Source: Formosa sp030427735 (lineage in GTDB: Bacteria; Bacteroidota; Bacteroidia; Flavobacteriales; Flavobacteriaceae). Taken from it: a stretch of DNA of 64,000 nt. The notes under the pieces are model-generated. The model was not told the DNA's origin. It searched no databases and saw nothing but the letters and a program-made list of their open reading frames with translations. Both the position numbers and the translations under genes were made by a program. Shown piece after piece: positions 41,626-50,259 of this stretch (within the stretch, counting starts at the first letter, position 1; each line of letters starts with the position of its first letter). Location: assembly GCF_051200825.1 (NCBI RefSeq), contig NZ_CP195158.1, positions 1,674,001-1,738,000 of the forward strand, written 5' to 3'.

Positions 41626-42804
41626 TTATGCTTTTTGTTGCATTTTATAAGCTAAACCTAATTCCAAACCACGCATTTCTGCAAGCCCTTTTAATCGTCC
41701 TATTAACGAATAGCCTGCATATTGTTTGATTCCCGCTTCCATATCGTGTAAAAATCCATGATCTGGTCGCATTGGCAAGCTAATATCCCTCTTTTGCATT
41801 AGCAACAGTAGTTTTTCCATAATAGCCTCTACAGGATTAGAGCCATATAAGTGTTCGGATTCTCGGAAGATATTTTCGTTCTCACGAATAACATTTCGTA
41901 AGTGTAAAAAGTGAATGCGGTCTTCGAAAGCATCGATAATTTCTAATAAATTGTTATTAGGATGCGCGCCTAGCGAGCCAGTACAGTAACATAAACCGTT
42001 CGCTTGAATAGGTACGGCATCAAAAATTTGTTTTAAATCGGATGCAGTACATACTACTCGGGGTAGGCCTAATACAGAAAATGGCGGATCGTCTGGGTGT
42101 ATGGCGAGATTAACCCCGTATTCTTGCGCAACGGGAGTAACTTCCGATAAGAATTCAATTAAATGAGTTCTCAACTTGTTGTCGTCAATAGCTTTGTATT
42201 GTTCTAAAAGATTTAAGATGTCTTCTGGGGTAAAATTCACTTTACTTCCAGGCAATCCTAACAAAACATTATCGAACAAAATTTGTTTCTCTTCTTCAGT
42301 TAATGTGTTACCATAAGCTAAAGCGTCCCGTTTTTCTTCTTCGGTATAATCGGTTTCAGCACCAGGACGTTTTAATAAATACACTTCAAAATACACGAAG
42401 GCCATTTTGTTAAAAAGTAGAGCTTTGGTGCCATCTGGATTTTCGAAAGCGTGATGTGTACGTACCCAATCTAAAATGGGCATAAAATTATAGGTAATAA
42501 CTTTTAGGCCGCAAGCAGCGATGTTCTTAATGCTGGTTTTGTAATTTTCGATATAGGTTTTGTAATTACCTGCTTTACGTTTTATGTCTTCGTGTACTGG
42601 TAAGCTTTCTATAACTACCCATTCCATACCTTCTGCTTTAAGCAGGTCTTGTCGCGCTTTAATGGCTTCGGTAGTCCATACGTCTCCAACGGGAATTTCA
42701 TGTAAAGCAGTTACAATTCCAGTAACTCCAGCTTGTTTAATATCTCTTAATTTAACCGTGTCGTTTGGGCCGTACCAACGCATGGTTTGATGCATTTTTA
42801 TCAT
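41626..42804 (-). CDS. uxuA: Mannonate dehydratase
   Basis: This is a 392-residue cytosolic TIM-barrel enzyme. Family marks: MRWYGPNDTVKLRDIKQAGVTGIVTALHEIPVGDVW split by the conserved WYGPND at residue 9, WVVIESLPVHEDIK, NLAIHPDDPPFSVLGLPRVV (metal site), NGLCYCTGSLG, FLHLRNV and the C-terminal MRPDHGFLHD. It removes water from D-mannonate to give 2-keto-3-deoxy-gluconate in the glucuronate route. The SDR gene 12 bp upstream would supply D-mannonate from fructuronate. Both start close to two AATCGATT operators. Confidence 0.93.
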   Translation of the reverse strand: MIKMHQTMRWYGPNDTVKLRDIKQAGVTGIVTALHEIPVGDVWTTEAIKARQDLLKAEGMEWVVIESLPVHEDIKRKAGNYKTYIENYKTSIKNIAACGLKVITYNFMPILDWVRTHHAFENPDGTKALLFNKMAFVYFEVYLLKRPGAETDYTEEEKRDALAYGNTLTEEEKQILFDNVLLGLPGSKVNFTPEDILNLLEQYKAIDDNKLRTHLIEFLSEVTPVAQEYGVNLAIHPDDPPFSVLGLPRVVCTASDLKQIFDAVPIQANGLCYCTGSLGAHPNNNLLEIIDAFEDRIHFLHLRNVIRENENIFRESEHLYGSNPVEAIMEKLLLLMQKRDISLPMRPDHGFLHDMEAGIKQYAGYSLIGRLKGLAEMRGLELGLAYKMQQKA

Positions 42805-42816
42805 GATAAGTTTTTT

Positions 42817-43557
42817 TTAAAATCCGATACAATTTCCGCCGTCTACAGGCATTACTATTCCAGTGGTAAATTTGGCTTGGTCTGAGGCTAAGAAGTAAAC
42901 TGCATCGGCAATATCTTCAGGCAATCCTAATTTTCCCATAGGTGTTCTGCTTAGCACTTTTTGTTTGCGTTCTGGTTCGCTGTCTAAGGCTTTAGAAGAC
43001 ATATTTGTTTTAATAAATCCGGGAGCAATACAGTTTACGCGAATATTAAATTGGGCTAAATCTACTGCCATAGCTCGTGTCATCCCTTCAATAGCCGTTT
43101 TACTAGCTGTATAAGCAATAACTTTTGGAATACCGTATTGGGCCGCCATAGAGCTGATATTGATTATAGCACCGCCTCCTTGTGTTTTCATAATTTTAGC
43201 AACCTCTCTACTTATGGCAAATACACTTAGCACATTGGTGGTTATAATGTTCTGGAAATCTTCGTTAGTAACGTCTAAGAATTCCTTCTTTTGATTAATT
43301 CCTGCATTGTTTACGAGTATATCGATACTCCCTGATTCTGATGCAATACGAGCGACTAATTTAGGTAATTCGTCTAAATGCGTTACATCTAAAATAATGG
43401 GTACAGCAAAATCTCCTAGTGTCTTAGCGGCATCTTCTGTTTTGTCTTTAGAGCGTCCTATAATGTAGGTTTTAATATTGTTGTCGCACAATTTTTTTGC
43501 TATTGCATAGCCTAAGCCTGCGTTGCCACCTGTAACTATGGCTGTTTTATGTGTCAT
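42817..43557 (-). CDS. SDR family oxidoreductase (likely D-mannonate/fructuronate oxidoreductase)
   Basis: I start at ATG 43557 (MTHKTAIVTGGNAG); an upstream TTG two codons earlier is less likely. The 246-residue protein has the classical SDR set: TGGNAGLGYAIA cofactor loop, NNAGINQKKEF, catalytic Ser in INISSMAAQYG, Tyr-x-x-x-Lys as YTASKTAIEG near residue 153, and PGFIKTNM. It resembles KduD/gluconate 5-dehydrogenase in sequence. Being translated just before uxuA with a 12-bp gap, the best reading is an SDR that reduces fructuronate to mannonate in place of UxuB. KduD for 5-keto-4-deoxyuronate is the main alternative and would also fit the pectin genes upstream. Confidence 0.85.
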   Translation of the reverse strand: MTHKTAIVTGGNAGLGYAIAKKLCDNNIKTYIIGRSKDKTEDAAKTLGDFAVPIILDVTHLDELPKLVARIASESGSIDILVNNAGINQKKEFLDVTNEDFQNIITTNVLSVFAISREVAKIMKTQGGGAIINISSMAAQYGIPKVIAYTASKTAIEGMTRAMAVDLAQFNIRVNCIAPGFIKTNMSSKALDSEPERKQKVLSRTPMGKLGLPEDIADAVYFLASDQAKFTTGIVMPVDGGNCIGF

Positions 43558-43649
43558 TATCAATACATTTTAATGGTTTAAAGTTCCTTTATATAATAGA
43601 TATAGAGTTATGTTTTATAAGTTTTAAAGTGATTTGTAGTGTGTTATTA

Positions 43650-43664
43650 TGTAATCGATTGTAT
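43650..43664. promoter_or_regulatory. LacI-type operator TGTAATCGATTGTAT
   Basis: The palindromic core AATCGATT and flanks match the operator before the pectinase genes at 28266-28280. It lies 93 bp upstream of the SDR start. Confidence 0.65.
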
Positions 43665-43738
43665 TAATTGAAAATTAAGATAATCAGTATTTTATGGTTT
43701 ATATAATAGCAAAAATAGAAAGTTTATTGAAATATTTG

Positions 43739-43753
43739 TGCAATCGATTGAAT
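43739..43753. promoter_or_regulatory. LacI-type operator TGCAATCGATTGAAT
   Basis: Second copy upstream of the SDR/uxuA unit, 89 bp from the first copy. The TGCAATCGATTG core fits the degenerate LacI-family rule with a central CG. Confidence 0.65.
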
Positions 43754-43916
43754 TATTGCAATAAAAATTATATATTTACATCATAAATACTATTTCACAT
43801 AGAAATGTAATTCGTTTGATACTTAAAATTAGTTAGTGTTTATTAAGTGTGTAAACAGAAAATTAAATTATTTTCAATAATAATTAGTATTTAATGTTTG
43901 TGTTTGTTACAAATTT

Positions 43917-43953
43917 AGCTCGGTTAACTCTTGTTTTCCGAGCTTTATTTTTT
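43917..43953 (+). terminator. Hairpin with T-tract at the end of lacI
   Basis: AGCTCGG and CCGAGCT form a stem with a 14-nt loop followed by TTTATTTTTT on the plus strand. The lacI stop codon overlaps the T-tract. The T-tract is on the plus strand, though lacI reads on minus, so it is either a weak bidirectional terminator or the end of an unknown plus-strand transcript. Confidence 0.5.
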
Positions 43954-44979
43954 GTGCCGTTGCGAAGAGGCTCTTACCACAATTTTCGTGTTTAGCATAG
44001 AAATTTCAGATACCGAATTAATCGTATCTTCATTAGAATGTTTTAAAACGCGTAGGGCAGAGAGCGCTCCCATTTTTCGGGCAGGATGTTTTATAGTCGA
44101 TAATGGCGGATCTACAATAGAAGCTATAGGATCGTCGTTAAAACCTATTACACAAAGTTCTTCTGGAATTGCAATACCTAATTTTTTAGCACTCATTATG
44201 GCGCCAACCGCCGCGGTATCGTTGGCAGAGAATAAACCGTCTGGAGGTGTGCTTGATTTTAAAAGTTTTTTCGCCGCTTTTTTTCCTTCTTTTAAACTTA
44301 AGGATTTAAAGTGTATGATTAAATCTGGATCTACAGGAATATTGTATTCTTTTAAGGCATCTAAATATCCTTGTTTACGGTCGTGATATACTATTACATG
44401 TTCTAAACCTGCAAAATGTGCAATGCGTTTACAGCCTTGTTCTATTAGGTGTTTTGTAGCATTGTAACCAGCTGTGTAATTGTCTACAACTACTTTGTAA
44501 ACGTTAAAAAGGTTAGGAACACGATCTACAAAAACTACAGGTATGCCTTGGTCTATAAACTTTTGGAAATGATCGAAATTTTGGGTCTCCATACCTAAGG
44601 ATGAAATAATACCTCCAATACGGGCATTGTATAAGGCTTCAGAATTGTTTACTTCTATATCGTATTCATCGTAAGATTGGGAAATAATAACATTATAGCC
44701 CGATTTTCTTGCGGTTTCTTCTATACCACTAATTAATGTAGAAACAAACGGACGGTTTATCCGCGATATTAAAATACCTATAGTATTACTTTTACTGTTG
44801 CGTAAATTAGCAGCCATAGTGTTAGGACTGTATCCCATTTGCTTTGCAACAGCTTTAATTTTTTTAATGGTTTTTTCACTTATACTACTATTATTGTTTA
44901 AAGCCCTAGAAACGGTAGAGGGCGAGTAATTGGTTTCCTTAGCAATATCGTAGATTGTGACTTCTTTTTTAAAATTCAT
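43945..44979 (-). CDS. LacI family transcriptional regulator
   Basis: This is a 344-residue protein. The N-terminal helix-turn-helix and hinge are complete (VTIYDIAKETNYSPSTVSRALNNN, then AVAKQMGYSPNTMAANLR). The sugar-binding core has IGILISRINRPFVSTLISGIE, RIAHFAGLEHVIVYHDRKQGYLDAL, FSANDTAAVGAIMSAKKLGI and ELCVIGFNDDPIASIVDPPLSTI. It is likely to bind AATCGATT palindromes found near its own promoter, before SDR-uxuA and before the pectinase genes. It would sense a sugar or uronate intermediate. Confidence 0.93.
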   Translation of the reverse strand: MNFKKEVTIYDIAKETNYSPSTVSRALNNNSSISEKTIKKIKAVAKQMGYSPNTMAANLRNSKSNTIGILISRINRPFVSTLISGIEETARKSGYNVIISQSYDEYDIEVNNSEALYNARIGGIISSLGMETQNFDHFQKFIDQGIPVVFVDRVPNLFNVYKVVVDNYTAGYNATKHLIEQGCKRIAHFAGLEHVIVYHDRKQGYLDALKEYNIPVDPDLIIHFKSLSLKEGKKAAKKLLKSSTPPDGLFSANDTAAVGAIMSAKKLGIAIPEELCVIGFNDDPIASIVDPPLSTIKHPARKMGALSALRVLKHSNEDTINSVSEISMLNTKIVVRASSQRHKK

Positions 44980-45079
44980 ATGTAAAGGTTGGTCGATAAG
45001 ATTTTATGCGAAACACATTATTTACAACGCACACAAAATCTTTATCTAAAGTTTGAGTATGAAAATAATACATTTTTTT

Positions 45080-45094
45080 TAAATCGATTGCATA
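45080..45094. promoter_or_regulatory. LacI-type operator TAAATCGATTGCATA upstream of lacI
   Basis: The core AATCGATT lies about 100 bp upstream of the lacI start, a good place for autoregulation. Confidence 0.6.
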
Positions 45095-45216
45095 AACTGA
45101 TATATACCGATTAGAAATGCTTATTTAAATATAAGTTTTGTTGATAGGAAGATGTGATTTAGACAATAATTGATATGGAGCTTAAAGGCAGCCCAGAGGT
45201 TTGATTGTGGAACACT

Positions 45217-45513
45217 TTATTTGTTTTCATAAAAATGAAGCCTGTTTTTTAAGGTCGATAACTCGGTTTGTAAAGTATCTACCTTTTTCAGTAAATTAAA
45301 AATAACGTCTATACCTTCAATATTAACATCGAGTTCTTGGTGTAATCGTAATATTTTTTCGAGGTCGTTTAAAGCTTCTGTATGTATGCATTTACCTTGT
45401 GCAATGGTTTCTATACGTAATAGGTCAATACCATGCAATTCTTCTAAAAAAGCAGGTTCTATTTGGTATTGTATACAAACGGTTTTTACTAGTATGTAAG
45501 TGCTGTCTGCCAT
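45217..45513 (-). CDS. cbpM: Chaperone modulatory protein, CbpM-like
   Basis: This is a 98-residue cytosolic protein. It opens with a CbpM-type MerR-like helix (CIQYQIEPAFLEELHGIDLLRI), then an EALNDLEKILRLHQELDVNIEGIDVIFNLLKKVDTLQTEL region cut by the characteristic helix HQELDVNIEGID near residue 60, and a coiled C-terminus. Its start codon is 1 bp after the cbpA stop, so it is co-translated with the DnaJ-like protein. CbpM inhibits or tunes CbpA in E. coli. Confidence 0.82.
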   Translation of the reverse strand: MADSTYILVKTVCIQYQIEPAFLEELHGIDLLRIETIAQGKCIHTEALNDLEKILRLHQELDVNIEGIDVIFNLLKKVDTLQTELSTLKNRLHFYENK

Positions 45514-45514
45514 G

Positions 45515-46402
45515 CTATCTTAGTTTTTGTAATTCGGTAAACAATTCTTTTTCTTTTTCTGTTAGATTTTTAGGGTTTTTAATGTGGTAGGTAATTATAA
45601 AATCTCCAAATTCATCTTTTTTATAAACAGGAAATCCTTTCCTTTTTAGCTTTACTTTAGTTTCGTTTTGAGTTTCTGGCGTTACTTTTAACTTAACCTT
45701 ACCCGCAAAGGTATCAACCGTAATTTCGCCTCCTAACAGTGCAGTATACAGATCTAAATCAACATCGGCATGTAAATTATTACCATAGCGCTTAAAAGCT
45801 GTATTGTTTACTATATTGAATTTTATGTATAAATCGCCAGCAGGGCCGCCGTTTACACCAGGACCTCCTTTACCAGAGATTTTTATGACTTGGTCATTTT
45901 CTACACCAGCAGGAATGGTTAGTCGTATTTTTTTGCCATTAACAGTTAAAACCTGAACATGCTTGGTATATACATCTGTAAGGTTGAGTTGCAGTTCGGC
46001 ATTAAAATCTTGACCTTTAAATTGTACCTGACTGCGGCCTTGTCTGGAGCCTGCGTTGCGCTGACCAAACATCGATTCGAAAAAATCTGAAAAATCACTT
46101 TCTGAATATTGATCTCCTGAAAAATCTTGATAGTTCTGACTTTTGCTTTGTTGTTGCGCGCGTTCTATGTCGTCGGCATGTTTCCAATCTTTGCCGTATT
46201 TATCGTATTTTTTTCTGTTTTCGGCATTAGAGAGTACTTCATTGGCTTCATTAATGTCTTTAAATTTTTTTTCAGCTTCTTTATCATTCGGATTTAAATC
46301 GGGATGATATTTACGAGCTAGCTTCCTGTATGCTTTTTTGATATCTGCATCGGTGGCCGATTTATCTATTCCTAAAATGTTATAATAATCTATATATTCC
46401 AT
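45515..46402 (-). CDS. cbpA: DnaJ-class co-chaperone, CbpA-like
   Basis: This is a 295-residue protein. A full J-domain is present (DYYNILGIDKSATDADIKKAYRKLARKYHPDLNP with the HPD tripeptide at residue 34-36), then a Gly/Phe/Ser-rich linker, and the two C-terminal substrate-binding domains (KKIRLTIPAGVENDQVIKISGKGGPG, VDLDLYTALLGGEI). There is no zinc-binding CxxCxGxG region, so it is CbpA rather than DnaJ. It works with DnaK in stress and folding. Operon with the CbpM-like gene downstream. Confidence 0.93.
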   Translation of the reverse strand: MEYIDYYNILGIDKSATDADIKKAYRKLARKYHPDLNPNDKEAEKKFKDINEANEVLSNAENRKKYDKYGKDWKHADDIERAQQQSKSQNYQDFSGDQYSESDFSDFFESMFGQRNAGSRQGRSQVQFKGQDFNAELQLNLTDVYTKHVQVLTVNGKKIRLTIPAGVENDQVIKISGKGGPGVNGGPAGDLYIKFNIVNNTAFKRYGNNLHADVDLDLYTALLGGEITVDTFAGKVKLKVTPETQNETKVKLKRKGFPVYKKDEFGDFIITYHIKNPKNLTEKEKELFTELQKLR

Positions 46403-46503
46403 TAATACATTCTGTTAACGGCACTTTATAGTAGCAAAGTACCTTATAAATATCAGAAATAATTAAGGATTTTCAAAACGAATTTGATTATGGATTATAA
46501 GGA

Positions 46504-47538
46504 TTAATCTTGAAATTTTAAATGCGCAGAAAAGAAGGGTAGCGTCTTGGTTTCTATACGTTCTTCAATTTTATTTAAATGATCGCCTTTATAGCTTTCG
46601 TATTGGTGTTCAATGCCATAATTTGAGAGTAGCTCATGTAATCGTTTTGTAGACTGATTAATTTCGTGATCGTCTGTCCCTGCATCCATTCCAATAGCTT
46701 TAAGTTGTTTTAAATTATAGATGTATTGGTCGGCGGTGTATAGAATTTGATTGCTGGTATATTTTTTTAGGATGTCCTCGCGTATTTCTCCATTTTTATA
46801 AGGAAGATCTAAATACAGTGGTGGATTTTTAGGGTTTGGTGCCCAAGCCGCCGAAAATGCCAAATTAATACTTTCTACAAAGGAAGCCGTATCTACCTGA
46901 GATTTTGAAGTGATAGCTTCGTTGTGTGCCATAACGGTTGGATCTGGAATAAAACTAACATCCATACAACAAGCGCTTAATAAATAAATGGCCGAAAATA
47001 TGTCTGGATATTTCATGCCCAAACGCATGGTGCCATAACCTCCCATAGAATGTCCAGCGAGGCCACGACTAGACTTGGTGTTTATGGTTCTGTAATGCGA
47101 ATCGATATATTCTACAAGCTCTTTACTTATAAAGGTTTCCCAATCTCCAGTAGTTTCGGAACTTCCATAAAAACTGCCTTTAAAAGTGTTGTAAGCATTA
47201 GGCATTACAACAATCATGTCTTTGCTTTTGCCATTGGTCATGTTTCTATTTAAGATATCAAAAAGATTTATCCAATGGTTTTCCCAACCAAACCACTTGC
47301 TGTCGTTGTCTGTAAAACCGTGTAAAAAATATAACACAGGATATTTTTTATCTGGGTTAGATTGATACGATGGCGGCAGATATACGCTAACCTCGCGTGT
47401 GGCAGGATCGCCAATAAGATTGCCCTCTAAAGCCTTACTGTAAATGGTTATACGTTCTTTAGTACCTGTTTGCGCGTAAGCTGTTAAACATTGACTTGTA
47501 AAGCATATTATAAACAATAAATAGTGAAACCGTTTCAT
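46504..47538 (-). CDS. Secreted alpha/beta-hydrolase esterase (esterase D/feruloyl-esterase type)
   Basis: I start at ATG 47538 (MKRFHYLLFIICFTSQCLTAYAQ), which gives a clean signal peptide; the frame extends 14 codons upstream. The 344-residue protein has the Esterase (PF00756) pattern: VYLPPSYQ, YPVLYFLHGFTDNDSKWF, MIVVMPNAY, the nucleophile Ser in LAGHSMGGYGTMRLGM near residue 155, and a late His in YESYKGDHLN. The natural substrate may be an ester on plant cell-wall material or another ester. It overlaps nothing but starts 18 bp from the M90-type gene, so the two may be co-transcribed. Confidence 0.85.
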   Translation of the reverse strand: MKRFHYLLFIICFTSQCLTAYAQTGTKERITIYSKALEGNLIGDPATREVSVYLPPSYQSNPDKKYPVLYFLHGFTDNDSKWFGWENHWINLFDILNRNMTNGKSKDMIVVMPNAYNTFKGSFYGSSETTGDWETFISKELVEYIDSHYRTINTKSSRGLAGHSMGGYGTMRLGMKYPDIFSAIYLLSACCMDVSFIPDPTVMAHNEAITSKSQVDTASFVESINLAFSAAWAPNPKNPPLYLDLPYKNGEIREDILKKYTSNQILYTADQYIYNLKQLKAIGMDAGTDDHEINQSTKRLHELLSNYGIEHQYESYKGDHLNKIEERIETKTLPFFSAHLKFQD

Positions 47539-47555
47539 TATAATAGTATTGAATT

Positions 47556-48329
47556 TTAAGTGTTTGTAATGTGAAAGCATTGTGTGAGCATGTTGTATAA
47601 TTCGGGATGCTTTCGTTTCATGAGTTTCGGGTTTTCAAAGAAATATTCGGAAGCTACTGCAAAAAATTCAGCCTGATTGGTGCTGCCATACGATCGGATA
47701 TCGGATTTATTATTGTTTATAGCTTCCATTTCTTTATGAATAATATTTAACCACGGAATAACATAGGCATGCTGCATAACATATTCTGGAATGCCATCGG
47801 TATCGCCATCCATTTTATCTATTAAATGTACAAATTCGTGAATGCCTGTATTGCTTTTATCGGTTTGGTTAGAAAAACCATGATAGAGTGCTTTTTTCGA
47901 TAAAATCATCTGCTTTTCTAAGCGGCCAGTGCCAACCATACCTGCTATAATGCGTTTACTGTTATCGTTTTTAAAATTAAAATCTTCATTAAAATTATCA
48001 GGGTATAACAATACACCGCTTAAATTTGTGTACTGCCAATTGGGAAAACCAAAAACAGGTATAACGGCGCTCGCAGCGACTAGAATTTTGTCTAATTCTT
48101 CTAATTTAAGTTGCACACCTTCAATATGGACTTCACTTAAAAACTGCATCATTTTAGACTGAAAGCGTTTTTGTTTTTCAGGCGGAAGCGATTTATAAAA
48201 CTGCACATGGTCTAATAAAATAGGGTGCCAATGTTTAGGAAACGTTTGTGCTTTTTTGGGTTTTAATTGTCGTAAAGCATACGCAGCAAAGGCAACAAGA
48301 GCTATAAAAGCAATTCCGATAAATATCAT
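47556..48329 (-). CDS. mtfA: Zinc-dependent peptidase, MtfA family (M90)
   Basis: This is a 257-residue protein with one N-terminal membrane anchor (MIFIGIAFIALVAFAAYAL). The metal motif GIHEFVHLIDKMDG gives HExxH near residue 167-171, and QAEFFAVASEYFFENP supplies the third ligand Glu. In E. coli MtfA acts on the regulator Mlc and has aminopeptidase activity; here the membrane anchor and the lack of Mlc make the natural target unknown. Upstream of the esterase on the same strand. Confidence 0.85.
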   Translation of the reverse strand: MIFIGIAFIALVAFAAYALRQLKPKKAQTFPKHWHPILLDHVQFYKSLPPEKQKRFQSKMMQFLSEVHIEGVQLKLEELDKILVAASAVIPVFGFPNWQYTNLSGVLLYPDNFNEDFNFKNDNSKRIIAGMVGTGRLEKQMILSKKALYHGFSNQTDKSNTGIHEFVHLIDKMDGDTDGIPEYVMQHAYVIPWLNIIHKEMEAINNNKSDIRSYGSTNQAEFFAVASEYFFENPKLMKRKHPELYNMLTQCFHITNT

Positions 48330-48523
48330 AAATTTTTAAGCAATTTTTAAATCTGCCGAAAGTTACTAAAAGCAGTAGAATTAAAACGATATAGGTTTAG
48401 CTTATTTCTAGAAAAAGATGACTCGCTAGAGTGGAATATTATCCCATCACTTTAAGATTTAATTAACAATTATTAGCAGCCGATATGTGTAATTTTACAA
48501 GAAACTAAAAAACAACCTGTATT

Positions 48524-49372
48524 ATGAAAACATGTTTATTAGGCATTTTTGCCTTTGTGTTAACACTGGGTGTTAGCGCTCAAGTTAAAACCCCGCAACC
48601 TAGTCCGTTTAGTAAAGTCGATCAGATTGTCGGGCTTACCAACGTATCGTTAGAGTATTCTAGACCTAATGTTCGTGAACGAGCAGTATTTGGAAATTTA
48701 GTGCCATATGGAGAGCTTTGGAGAACTGGTGCTAATAATAACACCAAAATTACATTTTCGGATCCTGTTGTTATAGATGGAAAGAATTTAGCCGCAGGTA
48801 CTTATGCTATTTATTCCATCCCAAATAAAACGTCTTGGGATGTGATTTTTTACAAAGATGTAGAAAATTGGGGTTTACCTCAAACTTGGGATGACAGTAA
48901 AGTAGCTGTTAAAACAACAGTTGAAGTTTATCCGTTACCAATGAATATAGAAACGTTAACCATGACGTTTGATGATTTAACTAACGATTCGGCAGTTTTG
49001 GGTATTTTATGGGAAAAAGTGTATGTAGGCGTTAAATTTGAAGTGCCAACCGATGCTTTGGTAACCAAAACCATTACTGAAACAATGGTAGGAACACCAA
49101 CATCTAGCGACTATTACAGCTCGGCAGTATATTATATGCAATCTGGTAACGATATTAATCAGGCGCAAATATGGATTGATAAATCTATAGAAATGTCTGA
49201 GAATCCACAATTTTGGCAATACAGACAACAAGCTTTAATTCACGCCAAAGCAGGCGATAAAAAAGGAGCTATTGAAGCTTCTAAAAAATCTTTAGAAGGC
49301 GCTAAAGCTGCTGGTAATAAAGATTATGTTAAAATGAATACCGATTCGTTAAAAGAGTGGGGGGCAATGTAA
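48524..49372 (+). CDS. DUF2911 domain-containing secreted protein
   Basis: This is a 282-residue protein. It has a signal peptide (MKTCLLGIFAFVLTLGVSAQ), then the DUF2911 core: PQPSPFSKVDQIVGLTNVSLEYSRPNVRERAVFG split by VSLEYSRPNVR, VPYGELWRTGANNNTKITFS, LAAGTYAIYSIPN and WDVIFYKD. The last ~90 residues look like a helical repeat (SSDYYSSAVYYMQSGNDINQA, AQIWIDKSIEM). DUF2911 is widespread in Bacteroidota and its activity is unknown; it is probably periplasmic. Confidence 0.88.
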   Translation: MKTCLLGIFAFVLTLGVSAQVKTPQPSPFSKVDQIVGLTNVSLEYSRPNVRERAVFGNLVPYGELWRTGANNNTKITFSDPVVIDGKNLAAGTYAIYSIPNKTSWDVIFYKDVENWGLPQTWDDSKVAVKTTVEVYPLPMNIETLTMTFDDLTNDSAVLGILWEKVYVGVKFEVPTDALVTKTITETMVGTPTSSDYYSSAVYYMQSGNDINQAQIWIDKSIEMSENPQFWQYRQQALIHAKAGDKKGAIEASKKSLEGAKAAGNKDYVKMNTDSLKEWGAM

Positions 49373-49408
49373 TATTGTTTCTCTTTACTTTCTTAAGAAC
49401 ATTAAAAG

Positions 49409-49446
49409 ATGCGGTCTCAAATTTTGAAACCGCCTCTTTTTTTTAA
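49409..49446 (+). terminator. Intrinsic terminator after the DUF2911 gene
   Basis: GCGGTCTCAAA and TTGAAACCGC form a stem followed by CTCTTTTTTTT, 37 bp after the stop. Confidence 0.8.
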
Positions 49447-49539
49447 CAGAAGTGAGGTTTTTGTATAAGTAAAATTGATACGGTTTTTAGTTATACAATT
49501 GTTTTTTAATAAGATTTAGTATTTTAAAAGTTGATTTAA

Positions 49540-50253
49540 TTAAAGAAAATTTATCATGTAGTTAAATACTAAACCGCAACTTATAGCAAGGCCGAAACTT
49601 AATAGCGTACCAATTAAAATGTATTCTGTTAATTTTCGGTCTTTTGCTTTAGAGAGGTCTCCAAAACGAAATACCGATTTGGCGGCAATTAAAAAGCCAA
49701 TACCTTCCCAATAATTTATAGCTATAAAGGCAAATACAAATAAGCGTTCTAGCATGCCTATGTAAGCACCGGCATCTTTTAAAGAGGCTTCACTATCGCT
49801 TTCTAAAGACCATTTGGAAATGATAACTTTCATTATAACCGATGAAACTTGAGTAACAAATACTATACAGGTTAAAACAAGTTGAGTTTTGCTGTTAAAT
49901 ATTTGATTGAATTCAATCTGTAACGGATAATAATAATGTACAGTTAGTAATATAATTGCAAGATGAGCAACTTGATCTAAAGCAAAAAGCCATCTGCTAT
50001 TTAGCTTATTATGTAATAAGAGTTTTGTAAGATCTATAATATAATGAGAAACGGTAATGCCAATTATAGCGCCAATATAATGTACGTTAAATTGTAGTAA
50101 AATAAGTAAACATAATGCATGTACTGCAATATGGTAATACAGGTATTTAGATGCCCATTTTTTGGTCTGTTTATCTGTAACCCAGCTGGTAGGTTGCAAA
50201 ACAAAATCGCCAATAAAATGCGCTAGTATTAAAGTGGTAAGTAAAGATATCAT
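49540..50253 (-). CDS. DUF3307 domain-containing membrane protein
   Basis: This is a 237-residue integral membrane protein with six or seven hydrophobic segments. The N-terminal DUF3307 region is typical: TLILAHFIGDFVLQPTSWV, YYHIAVHALCLLILL and IIGITVSHYIIDLTKLLL, with conserved His and Asp residues in the membrane. Function unknown. It is 6 bp downstream of the SatD-family gene; such pairs occur together in Bacteroidota. Confidence 0.85.
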   Translation of the reverse strand: MISLLTTLILAHFIGDFVLQPTSWVTDKQTKKWASKYLYYHIAVHALCLLILLQFNVHYIGAIIGITVSHYIIDLTKLLLHNKLNSRWLFALDQVAHLAIILLTVHYYYPLQIEFNQIFNSKTQLVLTCIVFVTQVSSVIMKVIISKWSLESDSEASLKDAGAYIGMLERLFVFAFIAINYWEGIGFLIAAKSVFRFGDLSKAKDRKLTEYILIGTLLSFGLAISCGLVFNYMINFL

Positions 50254-50259
50254 AGTATA

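Larger units (their letters stand above)
43558..43944. other. Regulatory region between the uxuA unit and lacI
   Basis: No gene is seen in this 387-bp stretch. It has two operator-like palindromes (43650-43664 and 43739-43753), long AT-rich runs and, next to lacI, a hairpin with a T-tract on the plus strand. The promoter of the SDR/uxuA unit must lie here. Confidence 0.65.

Noticed and set aside
43945..44979. Operator AATCGATT matches inside coding genes
   Set aside because: Similar ATCGATT strings in coding regions, for example near 18076 and 36586, lack the flanking symmetry and promoter context.
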